Part shown: piece by piece, positions 1 to 6,193 of the stretch | Numbering within the stretch: the first letter of the stretch is position 1 | Layout of the letters: each line of letters opens with the position of its first letter | Source of the DNA: Pseudomonadota bacterium | GTDB taxonomy: Bacteria; Pseudomonadota; Alphaproteobacteria; Rhizobiales; Xanthobacteraceae | Direction: 5' to 3' | Length of the DNA: 10,929 nucleotides | Assembly (NCBI GenBank): GCA_023392205.1 | Contig: JAEVZN010000436.1 | Coordinates: 1 to 10,929 of the forward strand | Notes under the pieces: generated by a model | Database searches by the model: none | What the model saw: the letters and a program-made list of their open reading frames with translations, nothing else | Told to the model about the DNA's origin: nothing | Translations under genes and position numbers: made by a program

Positions 1-101
1 AGATGAAGGCGGTGTCGCAACCGATCATCGAGCAGGAAATCGAAAAGCTCGAGAAGGCGGGGCGCCCGGCGCGCAAGTTTTACGAGGCCTACACTCGCTA
101 G
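1..101 (+). CDS. dctP: TRAP transporter solute-binding protein (DctP type), C-terminal end only
   Basis: Only the last 32 residues are present, read in the frame of base 3 and ending in TAG at 99-101. The tail is amphipathic and charged (IIEQEIEKLEKAGRPARKFY, then EAYTR). That is how DctP-family periplasmic binding proteins usually finish: a long C-terminal helix with a 'GxPAxxxxxA' element. The main support is context, because dctQ and dctM follow on the same strand in the standard P-Q-M order. The family captures carboxylate-type or similar organic anions in the periplasm and delivers them to the QM membrane pair. Substrate-determining residues lie outside the window, so the ligand cannot be guessed. 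An unrelated gene end is possible but unlikely. Confidence 0.6.
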   Translation, partial: MKAVSQPIIEQEIEKLEKAGRPARKFYEAYTR

Positions 102-151
102 ACTTGTTAAAGCGATCGGCAAGGGCGCTGCCCTGCAAATCTGAACGATAG

Positions 152-187
152 CGGACCGACGGGCCTTGGCCCGCCGGCCGTTGTTTT
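152..187 (+). terminator. Terminator-like hairpin between dctP and dctQ
   Basis: The stem pairs 152-154 with 178-180, 156-158 with 175-177 and 160-165 with 168-173. A155 is bulged, A159 faces C174, and the tip is tight around TT at 166-167. TTGTTTT follows at 181-187. This is shaped like an intrinsic terminator but sits inside an apparent operon. It could cause partial termination, or protect the 3' end of dctP mRNA, so that binding protein outnumbers the membrane subunits. The pairing is read directly; the role is inferred. Confidence 0.5.
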
Positions 188-205
188 GCTCCGAAAGCGC
201 CATTC

Positions 206-712
206 ATGACATTACGCCAAGGCATATTGACGGCGGCCGACCGGCTGCAGCGATTGCAAATCTGGATCGCGGCGACGGGGCTCGTCGTGATGATGCTGGT
301 GACGGTTGCGGATGTCAGTTTGCGCTACCTCTTCAACAGGCCGATCCGCGGCTCCTATGAACTGGTGGAAAGCCTGCTTTTGCTGTTTGTTTTCAATTCG
401 ATGGCCGCCGCCTTCTTCGCGCGGCGCAATATCGTGATCGACCTTCTCGACCCCGTTCTCGGCCAGAGCATCACCTCTATTCTGATTCGTCTCGCCGATT
501 TTCTGTCTGTAATCTGCCTTGCTCTGCTGATGTGGGCGATGATCGGTCCGGGCTTTCAGGTCTACGACTATGGCGACCTGAAACTCGAATTGCAGTTGCC
601 GGTCTATATCCTCTGGCTGGTCGCCTTCTTCAGTCTCGGAGGAACTCTGCTCTGCGCGCTGGCGGTGCTGCTGGCGCTGCCGGCCCGGCCGGCTGCGGAG
701 CCGGCGCCATGA
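206..712 (+). CDS. dctQ: TRAP transporter small permease subunit (DctQ)
   Basis: A 168-aa membrane protein with four hydrophobic segments at roughly residues 19-36, 52-72, 92-114 and 130-158, the usual DctQ size and topology. The family motif around the end of the first helix is clear (VADVSLRYLFNRPIRGSYEL, residues 34-53), followed by the 'ARRNIVIDLL' element at 72-81. DctQ is the obligate small membrane partner of DctM in tripartite ATP-independent periplasmic transporters, which use an ion gradient to import a substrate bound by DctP. The ATG at 206 has only a weak purine stretch upstream (GAAAG, 193-197). It is chosen because it gives a full-length N-terminus. The gene overlaps dctM by ATGA, so translation of the two is probably coupled. 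Expression may also be set by the hairpin upstream. Confidence 0.9.
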   Translation: MTLRQGILTAADRLQRLQIWIAATGLVVMMLVTVADVSLRYLFNRPIRGSYELVESLLLLFVFNSMAAAFFARRNIVIDLLDPVLGQSITSILIRLADFLSVICLALLMWAMIGPGFQVYDYGDLKLELQLPVYILWLVAFFSLGGTLLCALAVLLALPARPAAEPAP

Positions 713-2013
713 CGCCGGCAGAGATCGGCGGCTGGGGCGTCGTTGTTCTGTTCGGTCTGCTTCTGCTGCGCGTGCCGGTCTGGATTGCGCTGGTCCTGGT
801 CGGCTTTGTCGGCAATTACATCGTCATGGGCTGGCCGGGCGCCTTCGGGCTTGCCGGCACTGCCCCGTTCGATGTCGCGAGTTCCTACACCCTGTCGGTC
901 GTGCCGCTGTTCATTCTGATGGGCGAGGTGGCGACCCGTTCGCGGCTGTCCGCCGAATTGTTCAGCGCCGCGCGCATCATGCTGTCCGGCATGCGCAGCG
1001 GACTTGCGACCGCAACCATCGTCGCTTCCGCCTTTTTTGGAGCGGTGTCCGGCTCGTCGCTGGCTAATGCCGCGACCATGACGCGGATCGCCTATCCGGA
1101 AATGAAAAAGGCCGGCTATGACGACCGGCTGGCCACCGGATCGCTGGCGGCGGGCGGCAGTCTCGGCATTCTCATTCCGCCCTCGATCATCCTTGTTCTC
1201 TACGCGGCGATCGCGGAGCAATCGGTGCCTAAGCTGTTTGCGGCCGGGCTGCTGCCGGGCATCGCATTGGCGCTGCTTTACATTCTGATCGCGAGCCTGA
1301 TCACCTATTTCCGGCCGGAATTTGCGCCCGCAGGCCCGCGCGTCACCATGCGTGAACGCATCGTTGCGCTCAAAGGGCCGTGGCAATTTGTGGTGCTGTT
1401 CGTGGTGACCATCGGCGGCATCTATAGCGGCATCTTCAGCCCGACCGAGGCGGCGGCAATCGGCGCTTTCGGCGCGATCCTGATCGGATTTGCCGGGCGG
1501 CGCATGAGCTTGCGCGATCTCCTGCAGGCCATAGAGAATTCGGTCATCGTCAGCGGCCTGCTGTTTGTCATTGTAATCGGCGCCAACCTGTTCTCGTTCT
1601 TCATCGTGCAGACGCATCTGCCCACCTTCCTTCTCGGCATGGCCGAAGGCGCGGGCCTGTCCGGCATCACGGTGATGCTGATGATCATCGTCGCGTATCT
1701 GATCCTTGGCTGTTTCCTCGAAGGCATCGGCATGGTGCTGATCACCGTGCCGGTCTTCCTGCCGATCGTGCTGTCCTTCGGCTACGATCCGGTCTGGTTC
1801 GGCATCCTGATCGTGGTGATGGTCGAAGTGGGATTGCTGACTCCGCCGGTCGGCATGAATCTTTTCGTCATCCGCGCACTGGCGCCGGGCGCGGATATGG
1901 CCGCGGTGTTCAAGGGCGTCATTCCGTTTCTGATCTCGCCCTTGCTGCTGGTGGTCCTGCTCTTCAATCTGCCGGATCTGGCCTTGTGGCTTCCCCGGCT
2001 TCTGTACGATTGA
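709..2013 (+). CDS. dctM: TRAP transporter large permease subunit (DctM)
   Basis: A 434-aa polytopic membrane protein, the usual DctM length, hydrophobic almost throughout with around a dozen membrane segments. Family motifs are visible in order: PLFILMGE (66-73), GAVSGSSLANAATM (111-124), the GILIPPS half-helix (153-159), and near the C-terminus the mirror-image 'VEVGLLTPPVGMNLFVI' region. The two P-P containing re-entrant loops are typical of this ion-transporter superfamily, where DctM forms the ion and substrate path. The reading frame stays open upstream to 532, but the ATG at 709 overlaps the dctQ stop (ATGA). It also gives the normal N-terminus, so the longer form is rejected. The substrate is unknown. 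A long antisense open frame over this gene (2082-604) is a codon-bias shadow. Confidence 0.93.
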   Translation: MTPAEIGGWGVVVLFGLLLLRVPVWIALVLVGFVGNYIVMGWPGAFGLAGTAPFDVASSYTLSVVPLFILMGEVATRSRLSAELFSAARIMLSGMRSGLATATIVASAFFGAVSGSSLANAATMTRIAYPEMKKAGYDDRLATGSLAAGGSLGILIPPSIILVLYAAIAEQSVPKLFAAGLLPGIALALLYILIASLITYFRPEFAPAGPRVTMRERIVALKGPWQFVVLFVVTIGGIYSGIFSPTEAAAIGAFGAILIGFAGRRMSLRDLLQAIENSVIVSGLLFVIVIGANLFSFFIVQTHLPTFLLGMAEGAGLSGITVMLMIIVAYLILGCFLEGIGMVLITVPVFLPIVLSFGYDPVWFGILIVVMVEVGLLTPPVGMNLFVIRALAPGADMAAVFKGVIPFLISPLLLVVLLFNLPDLALWLPRLLYD

Positions 2014-2056
2014 TCGCCGCGCTGGCGGAGGCGCCGGGAAGCAGTGACGGGTCAAA

Positions 2057-2088
2057 GGCTGCTGCCAGCCGGTGGGCATCATCCCGCC
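2057..2088 (+). terminator. Tandem hairpins after dctM, possible transcript end
   Basis: Two hairpins stand side by side. GGCTG at 2057-2061 pairs with CAGCC at 2066-2070. GGTGGG at 2071-2076 pairs with CCCGCC at 2083-2088 (one T-G wobble) around the loop CATCAT. No T-run follows directly; the nearest T-rich stretch starts at about 2102. They may mark the 3' end of the TRAP operon or protect it, but they do not meet the intrinsic-terminator pattern fully. Confidence 0.3.
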
Positions 2089-2145
2089 TGACGGCCGCTC
2101 GATTTATTCATTATCCGTTCATTGCGCCTGACCCAGAACCGTTGC

Positions 2146-2169
2146 CTGCGGCCTGATACGGGGCCGCAG
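2146..2169 (+). other. Hairpin in the gap before the six-Cys protein gene
   Basis: CTGCGGCC at 2146-2153 pairs perfectly with GGCCGCAG at 2162-2169 around an 8-base loop. It lies about 85 bases before the start codon at 2254 and has no T-run after it. If transcription starts upstream it would sit in the 5' leader. I see no convincing promoter in 2014-2253, so its role is open. Confidence 0.35.
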
Positions 2170-2253
2170 CCGTCGGAATGCCGGCCGGCTTGGCGCATCG
2201 TCGCCGCGAGGCGCCGCAAGCGACCCTTCCGACATTTCTGGGGGAGCTATGCA

Positions 2254-2496
2254 ATGAAGTCATTCGTCTCGACTGCCGCACTCATCGCTGCCATTGCCGC
2301 GCTGGCGATCGCAGGTTCGACCTCGGACTCGTTCGCTCGTGGCAAGGCCAAGGCCAAACCGGCCGCCGCCTGCACGCCGGGCGCGCTGAAGACCGCCCAA
2401 TGCGGCCCGGCCGGCTGCTCCATGCAGCGGTGCTGGGGTGACGGTAAGTGGTACCCGTCGTTGTTTGTCTGCGCGACGCCATTCTGCCCGAAGTAA
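2254..2496 (+). CDS. Small exported six-cysteine protein, function unknown
   Basis: An 80-aa protein. Residues 1-28 form a Sec signal peptide: MK start, a hydrophobic run rich in A/I/L, and likely cleavage near SFA at 26-28. The mature part of about 52 residues is basic at its start (RGKAKAKP). It holds six cysteines at 40, 50, 55, 60, 73 and 78, which could form three disulfides in the periplasm or outside. The sequence also contains CWGDGKWYP at 60-68. I do not recognise the family and assign no function. The ATG at 2254 is chosen because GGGGGAG at 2240-2246 is an excellent Shine-Dalgarno sequence 7 bases upstream and because the signal peptide starts there. The frame is open further upstream (to 2122), but that extension is Arg/Pro-rich and precedes the ribosome site. 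A strong terminator follows 19 bases after the stop, so this is probably a single-gene transcript or the last gene of one. Confidence 0.82.
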   Translation: MKSFVSTAALIAAIAALAIAGSTSDSFARGKAKAKPAAACTPGALKTAQCGPAGCSMQRCWGDGKWYPSLFVCATPFCPK

Positions 2497-2515
2497 AGGC
2501 CAAAGGCTCGACTTG

Positions 2516-2542
2516 GGGCCGCCCGGACAGGGCGGCCCTTTC
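2516..2542 (+). terminator. Intrinsic terminator of the six-Cys protein gene
   Basis: GGGCCGCCC at 2516-2524 pairs perfectly with GGGCGGCCC at 2530-2538 around a 5-base loop. TTTC follows, with further T residues to 2546. The T-run is short, but the 9-bp all-GC stem right after the stop codon at 2496 makes the call good. Confidence 0.8.
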
Positions 2543-2600
2543 ATTTGCCGCAATTGTGGTAATAAAATACTTTTCGGGGCTGCCATCGCCGCGCGAGCCG

Positions 2601-2629
2601 TTGACTTCGCGGCCGCCGGTCCCTAATTT
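2601..2629 (+). promoter_or_regulatory. Probable housekeeping-sigma promoter for rpmJ
   Basis: A -35 box TTGACT (2601-2606, 5 of 6 to TTGACA) and a -10 box TAATTT (2624-2629, 3 of 6 to TATAAT) are separated by exactly 17 bases. Transcription would start near 2636, giving a leader of about 77 bases before rpmJ. The site lies after the upstream terminator, where a promoter is needed. A weaker AT-rich candidate lies at about 2546-2571. Confidence 0.5.
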
Positions 2630-2644
2630 CCGCGCGAATTTGCA

Positions 2645-2666
2645 GGCCGCGCATGCGCGGCCTTTT
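2645..2666 (+). promoter_or_regulatory. Perfect 18-base palindrome plus T4 in the rpmJ leader
   Basis: GGCCGCGCATGCGCGGCC at 2645-2662 is its own reverse complement and is followed by TTTT at 2663-2666. In RNA it forms a GC-rich hairpin of about 7 bp with a 4-base loop, less than 10 bases after the predicted transcription start and 46 bases before the rpmJ ATG. It looks like a compact terminator. It could be an attenuator, an operator for a dimeric regulator, or the end of a very short upstream transcript. Confidence 0.55.
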
Positions 2667-2712
2667 CACTTCCGGGCCGTCTGCGGCCACAAGAAACATC
2701 AAGAGATCGGCC

Positions 2713-2838
2713 ATGAAAGTCCGCAACTCCCTCAAGTCACTGCGCGCGCGTCATCGGGGCAATCGCCTCGTGCGTCGCAAGGGCCGCGTTTACGTCATCA
2801 ATAAGGTCCAGCGCCGCTTCAAGGCGCGTCAGGGCTGA
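2713..2838 (+). CDS. rpmJ: 50S ribosomal protein L36, zinc-free (C-minus) type
   Basis: A 41-aa basic protein with the alphaproteobacterial L36 pattern: [20 protein letters not shown], then [21 protein letters not shown]. It is a structural protein of the large ribosomal subunit that contacts 23S rRNA. The family has a zinc-ribbon form with three Cys and one His, and a zinc-free form (YkgO type in enterobacteria). This one has no cysteine, so it is zinc-free and probably the main L36 of the organism. The ATG at 2713 gives the exact family N-terminus and has GAGA at 2703-2706 six bases upstream. It is a single-gene unit, with promoter-like boxes and a palindrome upstream and a good terminator downstream. 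Confidence 0.96.
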   Translation: MKVRNSLKSLRARHRGNRLVRRKGRVYVINKVQRRFKARQG

Positions 2839-2856
2839 TAAGCGCTCAAGCGCATT

Positions 2857-2877
2857 GCGGCCTTGGGCCGCTTTTTT
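2857..2877 (+). terminator. Intrinsic terminator of rpmJ
   Basis: GCGGCC at 2857-2862 pairs with GGCCGC at 2866-2871 around a 3-base loop TTG. T6 follows at 2872-2877. It starts 18 bases after the rpmJ stop codon and is a textbook intrinsic terminator. Confidence 0.88.
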
Positions 2878-2938
2878 CACGCAGGCGTGATCGTTTTGCG
2901 GGCTTGTCCGGCGCGCCCGCGCGCTTAAGCTTGCGCTC

Positions 2939-3580
2939 ATGATGCTCCGATCCGCATTTCGTGTCCTGACGCTGGCCGCTGCGGCGGCCGCGTTGACCGC
3001 AAGTCTGGCCGTGCCCGCCTCGGCCCAAATTACGGGTCCCGTGCCCGAGCCCGAGAGCGATTTCGTCCAGCCCCCCGACAAACTGCCCAAGGTCCCGCGC
3101 GGCCAGGATATCGATTTCCTGTTCGGCGCGCTCAAGGCCGCGCCCGATGCCCAGACCGCCAAGGCTGTGGAAAGCCGTATCTGGGCGCTGTGGATGGTGT
3201 CGCGCAGCGACACCGCAAATCTGCTGATGAGCCGCGTGCGGACGGCGGTGGGCGCGAAAAACCTCGACCTCGCCGTGCAACTGCTCGACTCGATCATCGT
3301 GTTGCGGCCCGATTATGTGGAAGCGTGGAACCGGCGCGCCACGCTGCATTACATGCGCAAGGATTTCGACCGCTCGCTTGAGGATCTGCAGCAAATCCTG
3401 GCGCGCGAGCCGCGGCATTTCGGTGCGCTGGCCGGGCTTGGCCTGATCATGCAGGAATACGGCGACGACAAGCGTGCGCTGGAAATCTACCGCAAGGCCA
3501 TAGAAATCAATCCGCACATGCCGCGCATCCCGGATCTGATCAAATCGCTCTCCGAAAAAGTCGACGGCCGCGACATTTGA
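2939..3580 (+). CDS. Exported tetratricopeptide-repeat protein
   Basis: A 213-aa protein. Residues 1-29 form a signal peptide with an Arg-containing start, an Ala/Leu-rich core and ASA-Q cleavage at 29/30, so the mature protein is periplasmic. A Pro/acid-rich linker (about 33-52) is followed by a helical domain. At least two canonical TPR units are visible (about 127-160 and 161-194, with NRRATLHYMRKDFDRSLEDL and then the LAGLGLIMQEYGDDKRALEI pattern). A degenerate unit lies at about 92-125. TPR domains bind other proteins, and the partner here is unknown. The ATG at 2939 is followed immediately by a second ATG, either of which could be used, and no clear Shine-Dalgarno sequence precedes them. 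The rpmJ terminator upstream implies its own promoter between 2878 and 2938, where I see no convincing boxes. The hydrolase gene starts about 31 bases downstream and may be co-transcribed. Confidence 0.88.
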   Translation: MMLRSAFRVLTLAAAAAALTASLAVPASAQITGPVPEPESDFVQPPDKLPKVPRGQDIDFLFGALKAAPDAQTAKAVESRIWALWMVSRSDTANLLMSRVRTAVGAKNLDLAVQLLDSIIVLRPDYVEAWNRRATLHYMRKDFDRSLEDLQQILAREPRHFGALAGLGLIMQEYGDDKRALEIYRKAIEINPHMPRIPDLIKSLSEKVDGRDI

Positions 3581-3611
3581 GGCGCGCTCACGACCGGAAA
3601 CCTTCGCGCCT

Positions 3612-4652
3612 TTGTCGCGTAGCTTGCGCATATTGCGCATGATCGCCGCTTATCATCTTCTCGCGTTGCTGCTTGTGCTTGGGGCAATTGCGCTCTGTGC
3701 GATTGCTGGCGCATGGCTGATCGAACGCGCGCATCCGCCCAAGGGCCGTTTCATCACGGTCGAAAGCGGCCGCCTGCATGTCGACGAACTCAATCCCGAA
3801 CGTGGCGGCGATGCGGCCATCGTGCTGGTGCATGGCGCAAGCGGCAATATGGAAGATATGCGGATCGCGCTCGATGCGGCACTCGCGCAACTCAAGGCGC
3901 GCTATCGCATTGTGCTGGTCGACCGGCCCGGCCGCGGCTGGAGCGAACGCAATGGTGCCGAATTTTCATCGCCGCAGCGTCAGGCGGATATGGTGGCGCA
4001 GGCCTTGCGGCAGATGGGCGTGACACGCGCGGTGGTCGTCGGGCATTCGTGGGGTGGGGCCGTGGCTAATGCCTTTGCCATCCGTCATCCGGAGAACACG
4101 GCGGGCCTCGTGCTGCTGGCGCCGACCTCGCATCCCTGGGATGGCGGGATCACCTGGTATTACACGCTGGCGACCTTGCCGGTGATCGGATTGCTGTTCG
4201 CCTGTACGTTGCCGATGCCGCTCGGTTTGCTGCTCGCCGGAAACGCCGCCGATGGCGTCTTTCATCCACAAACGCCGCCGCCCGATTACATCAGGCAATC
4301 CGCATCGTGGCTGGTCCTGCGCCCCAAGGCATTCGTCGCCAATGCGCGCGACATTGCCGAACTCAAGGACAACCTGGCGAAGATGGTCCCGCTCTATCCG
4401 TCGCTTACGGTACCTGTGCGTATCCTGATCGGCGATCGCGATGTGACGGTGTCCAACGATATTCACGCCATGGCGCTGTCGCAGGCGATGCCGCATGCGC
4501 AACTGGAGATGCTGGAGGGTGTAGGGCACATGCCGCATCATGCGCGTCCCGACCGTGTTGTGGCGGCCATCGAATATGTCGCCACACGTGCATTCGCGCA
4601 AAGCAGCGCGCAGACAAAAGTGCTGGCTGACGCACCCGATCCGGCGCCCTGA
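3612..4652 (+). CDS. Membrane-anchored alpha/beta-fold hydrolase
   Basis: A 346-aa alpha/beta hydrolase with one N-terminal membrane helix (about residues 10-35). After it come the fold's landmarks: oxyanion strand VLVHGASGN (71-79), nucleophile elbow GHSWGG (144-149, Ser146), acid loop GDRD (274-277, Asp277 most likely) and GVGH (303-306, His306). A hydrophobic cap lies at about 185-210. The triad is complete, so an esterase or related hydrolytic activity is expected; the substrate cannot be read from sequence. Start choice is uncertain. TTG at 3612 has GGAAA at 3596-3600 upstream and adds Arg residues before the helix, which would place the catalytic domain in the periplasm. ATG at 3639 would start directly at the helix. 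The C-terminal tail after about 325 is Ala/Pro/Gln-rich and not part of the fold. It follows the TPR gene on the same strand and is convergent with pyk. Confidence 0.87.
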   Translation: MSRSLRILRMIAAYHLLALLLVLGAIALCAIAGAWLIERAHPPKGRFITVESGRLHVDELNPERGGDAAIVLVHGASGNMEDMRIALDAALAQLKARYRIVLVDRPGRGWSERNGAEFSSPQRQADMVAQALRQMGVTRAVVVGHSWGGAVANAFAIRHPENTAGLVLLAPTSHPWDGGITWYYTLATLPVIGLLFACTLPMPLGLLLAGNAADGVFHPQTPPPDYIRQSASWLVLRPKAFVANARDIAELKDNLAKMVPLYPSLTVPVRILIGDRDVTVSNDIHAMALSQAMPHAQLEMLEGVGHMPHHARPDRVVAAIEYVATRAFAQSSAQTKVLADAPDPAP

Positions 4653-4659
4653 TCCGGCT

Positions 4660-4757
4660 GAAGTGCTTTCGAGCGAAGCGAAAACCGGTTGGCGTCAAGG
4701 AAACCTGTCAAATAACAAGCTGGCGCCGTGGCTTTGATTCCATCAAAGCCGGAGCGG
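4660..4757. repeat. Palindromic intergenic repeat-like element of Rhizobiales type
   Basis: The stretch combines a conserved-looking left part (TTTCGAGCGAAGCGAAAACC, then GGTTGGCGTCAAGGAAAC, about 4667-4704) with a perfect hairpin. GGCTTTGAT at 4730-4738 pairs with ATCAAAGCC at 4742-4750 around TCC. From memory, Bradyrhizobium and related genomes carry many intergenic copies with the pattern 'GAAG-TGG-ACCGGTTCGCG-AAGAAAACGCGTCAAA', followed by a 'TTCTGATTC-ATCAGAA' hairpin. This copy matches that architecture with changes. Its hairpin sits between two convergent genes, so it may help end transcription from both sides, although there is no T-run. Only one copy lies in the window, so repetition is not shown here. 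Confidence 0.55.
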
Positions 4758-4759
4758 TT

Positions 4760-6193
4760 CTATGGCTCCATGTCGATTGAGCCGACAAAGGCGATGCGCA
4801 GCATGTTGGTCGCGCCCGGCGTGCCGAGCGGCACACCCGCCACCACGATAACCCTCCGTCCGGCCTTTGCAAATCCGTCCGTGAATGAGATCCGGCAGGC
4901 GCGCTCGACCATGTCGTCCTGATCGAGTGCATCCTTGGCCACCACGCAATGCACCCCCCAGACCAGCGAGAGCCGGCGGCCGGTGTCGACATTGGGCGAA
5001 ATGGCAACGACCGGCGGATGCGGACGTTCGCGCGCGACACGGATCGCCGTGGACCCGGAAAAGGTCCAGCAGATGATGGCCGACAGATCGAGCGTTTCGG
5101 CGATCTGGCGTGCGGCCGCCGCAATCGCATCCGCCCCGGTCGGCTCGGGCGCGCCGCGCTGCGCCTGAATGACATTGCGGTAGGTGGGATCGCGCTCCAC
5201 CTCTTCGGCGATACGGTTCATGGTGGCGACCGCCTCGACGGGATATTGCCCCGCCGCGGATTCCGCCGACAGCATCACCGCATCGGCGCCCTCGAAGATG
5301 GCGGTGGCTACGTCGGAGACTTCGGCGCGTGTCGGCACCGGGCTGGAAATCATGGATTCCAGCATCTGCGTGGCGACGACAATCGGCTTGCCGGCGCGGC
5401 GCGCGGCGCGGGTCATCTGCTTCTGCAGGCCCGGCACCTTTTCCAGCGGCAATTCGACGCCGAGATCGCCGCGCGCGACCATCAATGCGTCGGCCGCTTC
5501 CATGATCTCGTCGAGCCGCGTGATCGCCTGCGGCTTCTCGATCTTGGCCATCACCCCGCAACGGCCGCGGGTGATTTTCTTGGCCTCGGCGATATCCTCG
5601 GGCCGCTGGATGAACGACAAGGCGAGCCAGTCGATGCCAGTATTGAGCGCGGCATCGAGATCGGAGCGGTCCTTCTCGGTCAGCGCAGACACCGGCAGGG
5701 TCGTCTCGGGCAGGCTGACGCCCTTGCGGTCGGACAATTTGCCGCCGACCTCGACCCGTGCGGTCAATTGTCCGGCTGCGGTTTCGGTACAGACCAGCCG
5801 CACCTTGCCGTCGTCGAGCAGCAGCGTCTGTCCAGGCTCGGCCGCGCGCAGGATCTCGGGATGGGGCAGATGCACGCGGTTCTGGTCGCCCGGTGCCGTA
5901 TTCGAATCGAGGGTGAAGATGTCATCCTTCTTCAGGACGACGGAGCCGCCATCGAAGGCGCCCAGGCGCAGTTTCGGACCCTGCAGGTCGACCAGAATGC
6001 CGATCGGCCGTTCGTGCTCCTGTTCGACGGAGCGGATCATGCTCACGAGTTCGCGCATGCGCTCATGCGACGTGTGGCTCATATTGATCCGGAAGACATC
6101 GGTGCCGGCCCGGAACAAACGCGCGATGGTCGCGCGATCCGACGACGAGGGCCCCAGCGTGGCAACGATCTTGGCGCGGCGTAGACGTCTCAT
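4760..6193 (-). CDS. pyk: Pyruvate kinase
   Basis: A 477-aa cytoplasmic enzyme of full family length that converts PEP and ADP to pyruvate and ATP, the last step of glycolysis. Visible motifs in order: KIVATLGPSS (8-17), FRINMSH (34-40), DLQGPKLRLG (69-78), AKIEK with the catalytic-type Lys217 and metal ligand Glu219, MVARGDLGVELP (238-249), TQMLESM (275-281) and PTRAEVSDVA (287-296). A B domain spans about 75-170 and a C-terminal regulatory-type domain about 345-477. At the site that decides monovalent cation need, the protein has Leu/Gln/Lys/Leu where potassium-dependent enzymes have Thr/Lys/Glu/Thr (rabbit muscle positions 113, 114, 117, 120), so it is probably potassium-independent. The ATG at 6193 overlaps the preceding DUF1036 gene by ATGA and gives the standard N-terminus. 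It is the last gene of a three-gene operon. Confidence 0.97.
   Translation of the reverse strand: MRRLRRAKIVATLGPSSSDRATIARLFRAGTDVFRINMSHTSHERMRELVSMIRSVEQEHERPIGILVDLQGPKLRLGAFDGGSVVLKKDDIFTLDSNTAPGDQNRVHLPHPEILRAAEPGQTLLLDDGKVRLVCTETAAGQLTARVEVGGKLSDRKGVSLPETTLPVSALTEKDRSDLDAALNTGIDWLALSFIQRPEDIAEAKKITRGRCGVMAKIEKPQAITRLDEIMEAADALMVARGDLGVELPLEKVPGLQKQMTRAARRAGKPIVVATQMLESMISSPVPTRAEVSDVATAIFEGADAVMLSAESAAGQYPVEAVATMNRIAEEVERDPTYRNVIQAQRGAPEPTGADAIAAAARQIAETLDLSAIICWTFSGSTAIRVARERPHPPVVAISPNVDTGRRLSLVWGVHCVVAKDALDQDDMVERACRISFTDGFAKAGRRVIVVAGVPLGTPGATNMLRIAFVGSIDMEP

Noticed and set aside
604..2082. 492-codon open frame on the - strand opposite dctM
   Set aside because: The translation is low-complexity, rich in Asp, Gln, Arg and His, with no domain; it mirrors the codon bias of dctM, whose family is certain.
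2249..2257. Two-codon minigene ATG CAA TGA overlapping the start of the six-Cys protein
   Set aside because: Its ATG is only about 2 bases from the ribosome site, too close for efficient initiation; the ATG at 2254 has ideal spacing.
2545..2580. AT-rich stretch with TAATAAAATA as an rpmJ promoter
   Set aside because: No -35 box at proper spacing; the TTGACT-N17-TAATTT pair at 2601-2629 is better placed.
3595..3626. EcfG-like general stress promoter (GGAAAC, 16 bases, CGTA) before the hydrolase
   Set aside because: It departs from the GGAAC / CGTT consensus in both boxes and lies at the start-codon region, so the match is too weak to call.
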